Source: Clarkia xantiana subsp. parviflora (taxonomy: Eukaryota; Streptophyta; Magnoliopsida; Myrtales; Onagraceae). Taken from it: DNA of 64,000 bases. Numbering within the stretch: the first letter of the stretch is position 1; each line of letters opens with the position of its first letter. Location: assembly GCA_036873135.1 (NCBI GenBank), contig JAPTYO010000015.1, forward strand, positions 8,287,683 through 8,351,682. Reading direction: 5' to 3'. Below are positions 1-11,460 of the stretch, one piece after another. Position numbers and translations under genes: made by a program. The notes beneath the pieces were generated by a model, which saw only the letters and a program-made list of their open reading frames with translations, was not told the DNA's origin and searched no databases.

Positions 1-4
1 CTCG

Positions 5-3000
5 ATGGTGGCTGGCAAGAACAGAAGGGGACAATCTGGTGGTTCCCGTCACCCTGCTGCAACAAACCTGAATTCAGTACCAGAACAAGGAGAAAACCAG
101 AATCATCCCCCGGCTGAACTCTCCCAGACAGGGGGGCACAATGGATCGCATCCCGAAGAAGTTGCCCCTCGACACCAGGATAACAGGGGGCAGGAGGCCC
201 CCCCCCCCCCCCCCCCCCGACTGCAGATTTGACAAGGGCCGTGGCGGAGGCCATGCCCATGTTCCTGGCGGCTGTAGAGGCTCTCTTAAACCGAAGGGAG
301 GCTACAAGGAGGCAGGAGGAGATGCCCCCGCTGGAAGAAGCAACCCTACCAACAGAGGGTCGGAACGTACAGGAAGCCCCACCCCAGGGCCAGGAAGGAG
401 GTAAGATGACCGGTCAGCCGGAGAGGTTCGTGGTTGATGGGCCAGGACCAGTTCAGCACAGGACCATTCCCCTGAATGGCCCCATCACTCCCGACCAAGT
501 GGTAAAGATCGTGAACATCTGTATGGGAGAACAGAAGCCGCTGGTGTCGGAGTTAAGGGATCGATCCACTCATCCCTTCGTTCCCCGCCTAATAGACACC
601 CTCGCCCCGCCAGGGCTGGGTATCCCCGAGATCAAAGAATATGACGGAGAAGGAGATCCAGTCCGTCATGTCCAGAAGCATCTTATGGCGTGTCTGGGTA
701 GAGCCCCGACAGAGGACATCGTGTGTACCCTGTTCCCTAATACACTGGGAGAAAGAGCCCTGACCTGGTTCTTTAGTCTGCCCCCAGGCTGCATCACCTG
801 TTGGGCTGACATGCACGACCGTTTCATTCGACAGTACCAGGGTCGCCGACGTCTGCTGAAGAGTGTGAGGTCCCTCACCCTGGTGGTATAGAGGCCCGAC
901 GAATCACTGGCACATTACTACCAGCGGTACACGGCCAGTGTGGCGGAGATAGACGAGGAGATCTCGGAGGGCGAAACAATTCGTACCTTCATTCGGAACC
1001 TAACGGCCCCCTATGGTTCCGTCCTAATGCACAGCGTGGCTGAGAAACCTGTGTGGAATATGGAAGCATTGCAGAAGAGAGTGAAGCGGCAGATCGATGT
1101 CCAGGAGTCAAAGATAGCCGCAGGAGAACTGGAGCCCCCAAAATCGAACAAAGGGAAGCAGTCGAGCAAGCCTTTCGACGATCGTAAGTCAAAAGGCAAA
1201 CCTGAAGATAGTCGGGACCGAGGTCGCTCTGGTCGGAGGGATGATAGACGTCCTCCACGGAAGGATAAGAGGGAAGATCTCGACATTCCTCTCAACTGCT
1301 CCATGGCGGAAGTACTGACAGTCATGGAACGACAAGGTATCTCCAGATACCCCCCGAAGAAAGATGGAGAATTCCTGGGGTCCCGCACAGATCGCTATTG
1401 TCGGTTTCACCGCGCAAATGGCCATGACACTAATCACTGTCGAGAGCTGAAGAAGGAGATTGAAAAGCTAATCCAGAAGGGAAAGCTCAAGGAGTTTGTT
1501 GGAGACAAACGATGCAGGTCCCGCTCTCGGTCCCGATCGCGGTCCCGCTCCCGATCCCGCGATCGGTCCCCGAAGAAAAAGAGAACTGATCCAGATTCAT
1601 CCGGTGTTCACAAAGAAAGACGAGTCATCAATGTGATTCATGGAGGATTTGCTGCTGGAGGTGATACCTCATCCGCTCGAGAGGTTTATGCCTCTAGGAT
1701 TCCTACTGCGGTGGTACTGGGTAAGAGGTCTCGATCTTGGACCTTGAAAGAAGAGATGGTGATCTCCTTCTCGTCGGAAGATCTCATAGGTGTGGAGACC
1801 CCGCACGACGATGCCTTAGTAGTAACTCTGGATGTAGACGGGTTCGAGATGAAGAGAATTCTGATTGACGGAGGAAGCTCCTCCGACATTCTATTCATGG
1901 ACGCGTTGGAAGCCATGGGGAAGACGAAGAAAGATCTGAAGGAGGCAAACTTCCCGATGGTCGGGTTCTCTGGCTCAACTTCCTACCCGTTGGGAGTAAT
2001 CACCTTACCAGTAAAGTTTGGTAACGGGTGGAAGTCAGAAAGGAGGAACGTGGAATTTGTCGTGGTCGATTCTGCTGGGACCTACAACGCAATTATCGGG
2101 AGAACAACCATCAATCCACTAATGGCAGTTGCCTCGACTGTGCACCAGAAGATGAAGTTCCCGACCGACCACGGAGTCGGGGAGGTCAAAGGTGACCCGG
2201 TGGCTTCCCGAAAATGCTATGTTAATGCCACCCAGAGGAGGAGGCGAGAGGCCATGGCTGTCCTCCAGACAGACACAGATCCCAGAGAAAAGTTTGGACA
2301 TTCCGTCCCCATAAAAGACCTGAAAGATATGTTGGGAGAAACCGTGGAAGCCTACGTGGATGATATGCTGGTGAAGTCCCGACAAACTGAGGATCACGTG
2401 CACAACCTCACCATGGCGTTTGGGCGGATAAAGCTCCGTCAAGTTCGCTTGAACCCGACGAAGTACGCCTTTAAAGTCCATTCAGGGAAGTGTTTGGGCT
2501 CCAGGATGAACCAAAGAGGAATTGAAGTAAACCCAGAGAAACTGAGGGCAATCAAGGAAATGCAATCTCCGATAAACCATCGGAAGATGCACTTCCTGGA
2601 AAAGGCTTCTCGTATGTTGAACTTGGGCTATTACTGGCCCACGATGAACAAAGAAGCAACGGCGTTGGTCCGATCATGCGACGCATGCCAGAGGTACGCC
2701 CCGAGTATTGTGGCCCCAGCTGCCAACCTGACATCCATCAAGAGCGCTGGACCCTTCGCGCAATGGGGCATCGACTTGGCGGGACCTCTTCCACAAACAC
2801 AAGGACAATGTAAGTATTTACTGGTAGTTATCGGTTATTTTTCAAAATGGATAGAGGCGAAGGCATTAGCCAGAATAACGGGGAATCAGATCGTCAAGTT
2901 CCTCCAAACCCACATCGTGTCCAAATATGGGATTCCTAAGGTGGTGACCAGTGACAATGGCCCACCGTTTAACGACTCTCAGGAGAAGAAGTATCTGGAA

Positions 3001-3120
3001 GACCTCGATGGCAGAGCGATAAAGCATTCTCAGTGGCGAACACTTGAAGAAACACCATGCTTGAAGAAAGTCGCCTTAAGTGGTGCCCGAGAAAGTCGCC
3101 TTAAGTGGTGCCCGATGTAA
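5..3120 (+). pseudogene. gag-protease ORF fused to RT and integrase fragments (internally deleted)
   Basis: Gag-like sequence starts at or before 5. A run of 21 C at 198-218 shifts the frame, which continues from 229. An in-frame TAG at 889-891 sits where relatives usually read Q-R-P-D-E-S-L, so it looks like CAG to TAG. From 940 the frame is open for 726 codons. Visible in it are a Cys/His cluster (CRFH...GHDTNHC, about 1396-1443), an Arg-Ser repeat (about 1510-1570), and a protease motif at 1861-1887 that reads LIDGGSSSD where D-S-G is usual. The reading then jumps to an RT tail with YVDD at 2353-2364, and again to the integrase zinc-binding and core start (W-G-I-D-L-A-G-P near 2760). It ends inside integrase and runs into the 3' repeats. 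The joins keep one frame. This is a non-autonomous deletion derivative; whether its Gag-protease is still made is unknown. Confidence 0.85.
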
Positions 3121-3236
3121 AATCGCCTTAAGTGGTGTATGCTGTTTATCGTTTAATTCGATGTAAACCTATTTTATGCCAATAAATAAAGAGGTTGCTT
3201 CCAAACAAGAGTTGTCCTTAGATTTATGTTAAGTAT

Positions 3237-3836
3237 AAAAGTCGCCTTCAGTGGTGCACGAAGAAAGTCGCCTTCAGTGGTGCACGATGAAAGTCGCCTT
3301 CAGTGGTGCACGAAGAAAGTCGCCTTCAGTGGTGCACGATGAAAGTCGCCTTCAGTGGTGCACGAAGAAAGTCGCCTTCAGTGGTGCACGATGAAAGTCG
3401 CCTTCAGTGGTGCACGAAGAAAGTCGCCTTCAGTGGTGCACGATGAAAGTCGCCTTCAGTGGTGCACGAAGAAAGTCGCCTTCAGTGGTGCACGATGAAA
3501 GTCGCCTTCAGTGGTGCACGATGAAAGTCGCCTTCAGTGGTGCACGAAGAAAGTCGCCTTCAGTGGTGCACGATGAAAGTCGCCTTCAGTGGTGCACGAA
3601 GAAAGTCGCCTTCAGTGGTGCACGATGAAAGTCGCCTTCAGTGGTGCACGATGAAAGTCGCCTTCAGTGGTGCACGAAGAAAGTCGCCTTCAGTGGTGCA
3701 CGATGAAAGTCGCCTTCAGTGGTGCACGAAGAAAGTCGCCTTCAGTGGTGCACGATGAAAGTCGCCTTCAGTGGTGCACGATGAAAGTCGCCTTCAGTGG
3801 TGCACGATGAAAGTCGCCTTCAGTGGTGCACGATGA
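3237..3836 (+). repeat. 26-bp tandem array in retrotransposon 3' region
   Basis: About 23 near-perfect copies of a 26-bp unit (core gtcgccttcagtggtgcac). Units differ mainly at one base, ending cgaagaaa or cgatgaaa. The two types alternate, then fall into a repeating block of five units, giving a 130-bp higher-order period seen between about 3407 and 3758. Degenerate relatives flank the array: 3063-3140 (cttaagtggtg variants) and dispersed copies at 3837-4080. The array is very homogeneous, so it expanded or homogenised recently. Confidence 0.97.
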
Positions 3837-4215
3837 AAAGTCGCCTTCAATGGTGCGCAATATTAAGTCACCTTAAGTGGTGCGCGACCTTTAGAATTAT
3901 CCTAAGTAACGATTAAAGTCGTCTTAAGTGATGCATTCGAGGTTAAGTCGCCTTAAGTGGTGCGAGTTATTAAATCGTCAGGAGGACGTCTGGGAAATTC
4001 ATAAGTATCGGAGTTTCGACTGTCAAGAACTAAGTCGTCTTAAGTGACGCACTCGAGGTTAAGTCGCCTTAGGTGGTGTAAGTTGTCGAATAGTCGGGAA
4101 AGACGAAAGACAACAAAAATATCGGAACTAAAGGAGTCTAATATTGATAAAGGGCTCGAAGGCCCGACGACGACACAAGAGAAGAAAATACAAGGACTCT
4201 GAGAGATAAAAACAT
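3837..4215. other. degenerate 3' spacer of the retrotransposon
   Basis: No coding sequence is recognisable. Scattered diverged copies of the 26-bp unit (cgccttaagtggtg and cgtcttaagtgatgc) occur at about 3837-4080, followed by unique sequence up to the stop of the antisense gene. Confidence 0.7.
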
Positions 4216-6904
4216 TCAAGCTTGGTCCTTGTCAGCAGCAGCAGAGGGGTCCGCAGGATTGGCCTCGGGAGGATTGGCTATTGGGGCGTCCGCACTTGGA
4301 AGCTCAGAGGCATCCTCGACAACTGCCGGAGTACTCCCCCCATCACTCTCCTCGGAAAGAGCGAAGTATTCCTTCGCAAAGGGAGCGAGGGAAGGAGACT
4401 TGTCGAAATTGATGGCGTCCCCGTACTCCAGGTGGAGCTCCTCAACGGCGTTGAAGAGAGTGTTCTCCACCTCCGCGCTGAAGAACTTCAGGGCGTCAGC
4501 CTGGAAGCCCTCCGACTTCCGATAGTCCTCCCGACCCTTGGCCTCCGCTTCGGCCAGCCGTGCCGGGAACCCCGCGATCAGCTCCTCCCGAGCCTTCTTT
4601 TCGAGGACCAGCTGGTCCTCAGCGGCCTTCTTCTCCTGGGTCAGCCGATCCACGAGAGCCCCCCGCTCTTGCCGCTCTTGCCTCAAGAGCCCCTCGAAGT
4701 CCGCAATCTGCTGTTGAAGACCCCGAATCTTCTCATTAAGGGCAGCCAGCTCTTAGGCCAGCTTCCCCCGCGAAGACTGGGAGGCCTGGAGATCCGCCTG
4801 AAGCTGCTCGCGGACTCCTCGGTCCCGCTCCCGGGCCTCATCATAGGCAATGACATACCCGATGAGGCGGTTGTAATCCCCGAGCTCCTACAGTCAAAAG
4901 GAAAAGTGTTAGAAGGACAAAAGACTCGATTTTATTGATCAATAAGGAAAAAGTGAAGTTTCACCTCGACGCGGCGCACAGCCATATCCCTGACGTCCCG
5001 CTCCATATGCGTCCGATTGAGGTGAATCGGATGTCGCATAGAAGGCAGGATGGAACCCGCTAGAAGATGCAGGGCCAGCTCTTGGTCCTGTTCCCCTTGT
5101 GTGAGCGGGACTCCCTGGAGCGTCTGGATCGGAGCCCAAGGGGCATCGGCCTGCGAAGGGTTGAAGGGCCTATAGAAGTCCCTGTCGAGAGCCATGGGAG
5201 AGATGGGACGGGGAAGAGAAGGGCACATCTCCGTCTCAGCCCGGACAGGAGAGGGAGAAAAGTCATGGATGGGAGAGAGCTCCCGCTGCTGTGGAGAAGA
5301 CGAAGGAAGCGGCTCCTGAGGGGTTGGTTTCAAGGGGGATTGCCCCGCCTTCCGACGCTGCTGAAGGGGATCAACCCCGCCGGTCTCCTCGGAGGAGTCC
5401 AGGGTCTCCACCTGGCGAAACTGTTCACCAGATGGTGCCTTCTCTCCAGCTGAGGGAGGCACCCCCGCTAAAGGCGGTGCATCTGTAGGAGCTGCAGTAC
5501 CCGAGGAAGCTCCCGAGCGACCTGCACCTGGAGGATGAAGAGCTTCAGATAGGTAGTCAGGAAGTTCATCGGGATTCTTACACCAAATGATACGTCGGGA
5601 GACGTATTGATCCTTCCCGCGGAAGTGATAGTAGCCTGCCTTCAAGACCCGGGGAGTTTCACCTCGAAGGATCCTCTTGACATCAGCAATTCGGCCCTCC
5701 TTGGTCGAGGAAATCAAGTCCGACGGAACCATCCTTTTATACGATTTAATAGCGAGTCGGAGTCGTTTACCTTCTTCAGCATTCTGGACCTCGAAGAGTT
5801 GGTCCAGATCCACCCGCGGCCGCTTGGGCTGCTCCGTTGAAGGAGACCCCGACCTAGCAGCAGCAGCCTTCTTGGCAGACTTCCTCTTCCGCGAGGGGCG
5901 GACAGCATCGGTCTCCCCCTGCTTAAGGAAGAAATCGGTCAGCACAGACACCTTCTTGGCTGCAAATAATAAACGAAGAAAAAGTTAGAAATTTTACCCA
6001 ATGGACCATGCTAGAAGGGCCGTCGAAGAGCTGCCCCCCAGAGACAATACTAAGGAGTCGGACCCCAGTATGCACCAGGTCCCGCTCCACCAGAGAGTTA
6101 GCATTAAGGGGAGTGTAAGACTCCCCCCAACGATAAAGCTGGATCAATTGAAGAGTCTCGAAGTCCTCATCAGCATAGGAGTGGAAAGCAGGCGGAGGGT
6201 CTGCTGCCACCTCCCACCGAGGCCAAGGGATAGAAGAATGTTGGATGAAGAAGTAGCTCCTCTTCCAGCTACTGTTGTCAGACCCTGTATCGATCAAGAG
6301 TCTCCGACCCTTGACCACCTTCCAGGTGTCACTGGTCCAACCGTGCCGGGCAAGCTGCTGCTTACTCCACTTGGGCATCCGAGGGTAGAAGGCGCAAACC
6401 CCCGCCTCGTTGCATTTCAGCCCATAGAAGGTCCTGAAGAGTTGGAGGCTGTAGAACCACTTCTGTCGGAGACAAAGGACTTGAAAGGCGTTCCAGATGC
6501 GGATGGCATGAGGAGAGAAGGTAGTGGGGTGTGTTTGGTAATGTTGGCACAGCTCGACCAGGTTACCACAGAAGGGGAACCTGATCCCCGCTGATATTTG
6601 TCCCGTAGAGACAAATACCTCCCCTTTCTGGGGACGAGTAACCTCAGGGTCACTCGAGGGACGATGTCGATCATACGGGAAGCGAGGTTCCCAGGTGAGG
6701 GTGATGCAACCCTCTCGGAGAGCTGCATCGTAAGCAGTGGTGGAAATTTCATTCGGAGCATAGTCAAATTTAAAAGGTTTTCTCCCCTCGGAGCTGGAAC
6801 CGCTATCTGAAAAGCAACCAGGGCAAGAAAATACAGTGGGATTCTGGAAGAAATTAAAAAGGAAAAGACGAACAAGCAACGAAGAGTGTTTCCTTACCAG
6901 ACAT
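4216..6904 (-). pseudogene. spliced antisense gene of the Tat element (coiled-coil protein, one nonsense codon)
   Basis: A four-exon gene runs opposite to gag-pol. Exon 1 is 6904-6898 (ATGTCTG, then gtaagg). Exon 2 is 6806-5998. Exon 3 starts near 5953 and ends at 4965. Exon 4 is 4887-4216. Exons 1-2 give a protein starting M-S-D-S-G-S-S-S-E-G-R. It has a Trp-rich globular part in exon 2, then a basic K/R stretch (SRKRKSAKKAAAARS) and a Ser/Pro-rich linker in exon 3, and a Lys/Glu/Gln-rich coiled coil with an acidic Ala/Pro-rich tail in exon 4. An in-frame TAA interrupts exon 4 near 4756, so this copy is probably dead. The exact exon 3 acceptor is ambiguous (several AGs). Antisense genes of unknown function are known at this position in Tat elements. 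I infer no biochemical role. Confidence 0.65.
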
Positions 6905-7461
6905 GGTGGAGTAGAGATTGAAAGAGATGAACGAAGTGTCGCCGGAAAGATGATCGGAGAAGATTCCAAGGATCTTCGAAAGCACAGAGCTGGGAATTGC
7001 AGAAGAATCGCAGAGAGCTTTTGAGGATTCGAAGACGGTAAAAGTTAAATTGTGACTGCGGCTAGGGTTTTATAGTCGAAGAAGACAGTTGAAAGGACAC
7101 TTCGATCCGAGCCGTCAAATTCGAAAAGTCTTAATCTGGACCGTCGAGATGAAACGTGCAGAAGGACAACGGGCGTAATGATGAAACGGTCTGAAAAGCA
7201 CTTTTCAGAAAAGGACAGGCGCGAAAAATCAGGCACGTGGGTCGAAAACGTCACTCCATCATCTGATGCATTTAATGCACTAGAAAACCGAAGAGACCCT
7301 TGGGATATAGCAGTTATCCATAAAACCCTGAGGAAACGTAGAGGAGAAGACTGATGACTTTAAGTAACTGAACCAAGGAGAAGATCCCCGACTCTAGTAT
7401 CGGAAAAATCGGGAGTTGGAAGACACGACGAACTAAAAGTCCCTCATGTCTTGGGGGCAAA
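6905..7461. other. untranslated segment and polypurine tract before the 3' LTR
   Basis: About 550 bp lie between the antisense-gene start and the LTR. The last bases, 7451-7461 (ttgggggcaaa), are a purine-rich tract directly before the LTR TG, the position expected for the plus-strand primer. The promoter of the antisense gene should lie in this segment; no clear TATA box was chosen. Confidence 0.6.
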
Positions 7462-7780
7462 TGATGGGTCCGATTATAGCCGTCAGGCCCTTTAACGGCG
7501 AGGAAACGGCAAACAGGCCCACCAGGCCCAGAGTAAAGGTCATGATGACCTAGGAGAAGGGTCCCGATGAAGGGAGTCCCGACGAAGCAGGGCCCCGACA
7601 GAGTCGGTCCCGACGGTGGAGCTAGAAGCTCCCGATGAGAAGCCTTTAAGTAGGCCCCGATGATGAATCCCTGAGAATGATTGGCCCTGTCACGATGACG
7701 AGGGGCCCCGAGCGGTGACACCACGAGATAACTCTGGAGTCCCCGACGGGAGTCGGGACTCGTTACCAGAGGATAAAGCC

Positions 7781-7900
7781 AAGATATGCGGGGCGTGGCC
7801 GAGATATACGGAACGTGGTTAAGATACACGGATCGTGGCCGAGATACGCGGGGCATGGCTAAGATACGCGAGATCGTGTACGAGATAAGCGGGATACGGG
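7781..7900 (+). repeat. 20-bp tandem repeat inside LTR U3
   Basis: Six imperfect 20-bp units begin at 7781, 7801, 7821, 7841, 7861 and about 7881. Each reads roughly (a/g)agatacgcgg followed by a variable (g/a)cgtgg part. They end about 45 bp before the TATA-like box, the usual location of enhancer-like repeats in LTRs. Enhancer activity is inference. Confidence 0.85.
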
Positions 7901-7946
7901 CTAACCACCCCTAACGGTTCGTCAGGTACCTGAGGCACCTCCTTGC

Positions 7947-7954
7947 CTATAAAT
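7947..7954 (+). promoter_or_regulatory. TATA-like box of the LTR promoter
   Basis: The sequence ctataaat sits about 210 bp before the LTR end. The reverse-strand LTR near 58930 has the same octamer at a matching position. Confidence 0.6.
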
Positions 7955-8157
7955 GGGCAGGAGGTCACCTCAGATCACTTACGTTAAATTACATACCTTT
8001 TGAGATTATTGCTTGCCAGTCATACGAGAGACTCATTTAAGCATCGGAGAGGGATTCTGGGTCACCGCCCGGTCTATCCCCTCTTGCAGGATTGCGTGGA
8101 GCGAAGGAGCTAGGATTGCCGTCAAGATCCGTACCGGAGTTCCACCGTGATCCAACA

Positions 8158-8892
8158 GGTATCTCCTGATTGATAGTTGAATAAATAGTTAAGTTGAATT
8201 CAAGTATAAACTTTAGACATTAGTGTTTTAAAAATTTGATGATTTAGTCCCTACAATATTTGAGTATTACTAAAAATTTCATTAGATAAATTGCATTAAC
8301 ATTTTTGTTAAGGTCGCTTAACTGACATGTTACATAATAATCATTAACTTATTAATACAATATACCTATAAATTTGAGCCACCCATAAAGTATGATATGT
8401 ACTCAACTCGTGCAAACTTCGAGTACATGTTGAGATTTTTTTGTATCACATATATCAGTCACTTGTCAAATCATATTAATTGTCAAAATATGGGTCAACC
8501 ACGGTTCTTGAATTTTGACCTTTTACGGATAACCTAGTACTCATCGTCCAACATTTAGGGTCTCGAATCATTAATTTAGTTCTTCCGTCTGTTAATTAAA
8601 TCAAACCGCGTACAACCTAATTAGTAGTTAAATAAGTAATTAACATAAAATCAAGTATAAACTTTAGATTTTAATGAATTGAAATTTCATTTAGCAAATC
8701 ATTTTTTGTTTGTATCATTTTTTTGACTTAATTTTCCTCTTCTATTTTTCCCATTTTGAATTACTTTGTGTCGTTCTTTTCGATCACGGATTCATTTCTC
8801 GCAACCCCTAAACTTGGCCATGTATTAATTACATATTATCACATTAGAAAACTGAAGATAAAATATGTATTTTGAAACTTAGACGATTTATG
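8158..8892. other. AT-rich sequence up to a Helitron end, no gene seen
   Basis: No convincing coding sequence. Phrases such as tcaagtataaactttaga recur at about 8200 and 8651, suggesting old internal repeats. This may be the body of the Helitron that ends at 8920. Confidence 0.5.
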
Positions 8893-8920
8893 CGCGTGCA
8901 ACGCACGCGTTAATAACTAG
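8893..8920 (+). mobile_element. Helitron 3' terminus
   Basis: A GC-rich hairpin (stem cgcgtgc/gcacgcg, loop aac, 8893-8909) is followed 8 bases later by CTAG at 8917-8920 and then T. A short hairpin about 10 bases before a terminal CTAG, inserted before T, is the known 3' end of plant Helitrons. The 5' TC end was not located. Confidence 0.6.
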
Positions 8921-11331
8921 TTATAATAAAAAATAAGCATGTGCAGGTACGAAGTTAAATAAGCAAATTTTTTCATTAAGTAAATAACCCTTTTTTATTC
9001 TGCTAATTATTAACTCGTGTATGTAGTGTGAAATTTAATTTAAATAAAAGTATTAGGGAAATAATATAATATTAGGAAATTATATTATAGTATAACCTTT
9101 ATTGACTTTTTTTATATAATAAGATGATTTGTTCGATACTATTCAGATGAAAACTCTATCTTATAGTATTATTGATTCGTATTTTTTTGGAAATTTTATT
9201 ATATATAATTTTTTTTTTATAAATATAGAAAAGTAATTACACGTGTAAGTAATATCTATTCATTCAATCTATTAAAAAAATTATATATATAGAAGAATAA
9301 GTAGTTACGTGTATAAGTTTGACTCGTTTTTTATTAAATAATAATAAGGTTGACTCACTTTGAAATAAAAAAAATAAAAAATAAAATGGATATACAAAAA
9401 GCTTTAATTTTGTTGTTCCTATCATATTCAACTGAAAATGGCTTGATAAATGAAGAATATTTAGGTATTATTAGTTAGCAAAATTTATTTAGGTAAAATA
9501 TATGTAATTTAATTAACTCATACAAGTTATAAATTGAAAAAAAAACATATTTATAGACATTAAAATTACTTCTAATATTATTTGATAACGTGGATTTTCT
9601 AAAGCATTTAAAGTTTAGATTTATCGATTGTGCTACGTGGTGCAATTATACATTTCGTACAAAAAATTCTAAATTTATTTTTCATATCAGAACTATCGGC
9701 TTTGCTATGTGAATTATCGATCGTTTAATTTAACTAAACAGAAATACATCTTTAATTGGATTATACATTTTGGCTAAAAAATAGATTATACATTAATTTT
9801 TTTTTTTAAGTATTTAATACAATTACCTCATTTAATTTAATAGATTCCATAGGAATGTAGGTCTATTTTATTTTCCATTTCAAATTGTATTTATAAAAAT
9901 ATGTTTTTTTTTTCAAGTGGAAATATGGTATTAGTTCACCAATAACTATATTGTTTGAATTTAGCCAAAAAAGAGTGTTGATTGAACAAGGGTAAATATG
10001 GGAAGAGAGTAAAATAGAATCCTACTTTGGAATTTGCACTTCACACGTCATGCATGTTTCATTTTCGGCAGAAATTTCACAAGAAAAATCTCAGTTTAAA
10101 TCATTTTCCCATCAATTAAAAACACATTGCTGCTGCCGGGCTGTGCCAGACGGACTGAGCTGGGCCTGGCGCATTAGCCTTGCTCTCTTTTTTCCTCCTT
10201 TCTTTTCGTTTCATTTTTCAAAATTAAAAATGACTTCGAAAAAAAAACTAAAAAAAATATTGACTTATAGCACTTCTGAGTTCTGATGCATATGGCTTTT
10301 CAACCATGTCACCTACCTAATCAGTGGGTTCCAAAATGGAAAATAACTTTAAAATTGGCTATTAATTCTCTAAAGGGGAAATAATTTTTTTCATTACAAT
10401 TTTAGCCTAACAATAAGATAAAAAAAAAAAATTAGACACTAACACAATCTAATATTATTAAAAATTAAATTCACTATTTATTAATTTTATTAAAATTAAT
10501 TAAATTTTATATTATATTTTAAATGAAATGAATATTTTTTAATAATTATTATATTTTGAAAATTAAAATACATTAAATAATTATAAAGATAATAATTGGA
10601 GAAATTGGAGTTTTGCAAGTATTAATAGACGAAATTTTGATAATTAAACATATATATTTTTTTTTATCGGTGTTAGAGTAAGATTATTCTTTTTTCTCTA
10701 CGCATTGTACGGGTTATGTATTTTATATATTAACCGTTGTTTAATACAATGTCAAAAGTATATATATATAAGAAAGTGAACGGTCACATGCCATTAAACC
10801 AACAATTGGCATTCACATTAGTAATATAGTCAAATTAAATTAAATTTTCTACCGGTGAATTCCCAACTCATTAGTTGAACGGACAACTCTTTCTCAATTA
10901 CATCTGCAATGATATGTATTAAAGAGGAGGTTGTTAGGTAATTAGTTCTTTATACAGTTAGTTTTAAAAGGGTTAATAAAGCAACTATATATATATATAT
11001 ATAAGGAACAATAAGGAGTTGTTATAAGGAACAATAATGTGGGCATATAATATATTTTTTGTCAACACGTAAGTAATTACGTACCCTTGTTGATAGATTT
11101 GTTGGTAAAATATGGTTTAGATTCTCCATTCAGTGGGTAAACAGTCAGTGTTTGCAACAATCAAGAAAATCTGTAAGTCATGTGGATCAGTACCCCGGCC
11201 CTTGGGATAAACAATTATCTTCCTGTTCATAATTCAACACAAGTCGACTTTAAGTTAAATATTCGCTATTAATCTAATCAATTCTATGGATGGTTAATCA
11301 TATCATTCATACCAGTTGCAACCGCTAATAG
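8921..11331. other. AT-rich intergenic DNA, no gene seen
   Basis: Long A/T runs, short open frames with no family resemblance, and no splice-linked coding signal on either strand. A TA dinucleotide run occurs near 10988. Confidence 0.6.
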
Positions 11332-11460
11332 TGAAAACATCTGAGCATATTCTTGCTCCTAATTGTAGATGGGAGCCAAAAGCTCCGATCGGAGCTCTTT
11401 TGGCTCCGATCGGAGCCACAGAGCTCCAGATCGGAGCAAGAATATGCTCAGATGTTTTCA
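11332..11460 (+). repeat. perfect 28-bp inverted repeat hairpin
   Basis: Arms 11332-11359 and 11433-11460 are exact reverse complements and are separated by 73 bases. The loop holds smaller palindromes around gctccgatcggagc. The transcript would fold into a long hairpin. It may be a short foldback MITE; no target duplication was seen. The loop motif cggagccacagagctcc is shared with the MULE-MITE at 22207-22996. Confidence 0.9.

Larger units (their letters stand above)
1..8157 (+). mobile_element. Tat-lineage Ty3/gypsy LTR retrotransposon, 3' part
   Basis: The order is gag-like coding, retroviral-type protease, reverse transcriptase and integrase scraps, a tandem-repeat 3' region, an antisense gene, a polypurine tract and a 3' LTR. 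Extra antisense genes and repeat-rich 3' regions between integrase and LTR are known features of the plant Tat lineage (Grande, Retand, Ogre and relatives). The 5' LTR and primer site lie left of the window. The element ends at 8157 with ...CAACA, followed by ggtat as the likely right target duplication, which cannot be confirmed without the left flank. It cannot encode its own replication as it stands, because most of reverse transcriptase, all of RNase H and half of integrase are missing. Confidence 0.9.
7462..8157 (+). repeat. 3' LTR of the Tat element
   Basis: The LTR begins TGATGGGTCC directly after the polypurine tract and ends TGATCCAACA, giving the usual TG...CA termini and a length of 696 bp. 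A TATA-like ctataaat lies at 7947-7954, so U3 is roughly 7462-7975 and R-U5 follows. U3 contains many cccga(c/t)ga words and a 20-bp tandem repeat. The second copy needed to date the insertion is outside the window. Confidence 0.85.

Noticed and set aside
3407..3758. Two identical 73-codon frames in the 26-bp array
   Set aside because: They follow from the repeat; 26 is not divisible by three, so the frame cycles, and there is no coding signal.
5060..6594. Plus-strand open frames opposite the antisense gene
   Set aside because: GC-rich shadow frames; the reverse strand has the consistent splice sites and domain order.
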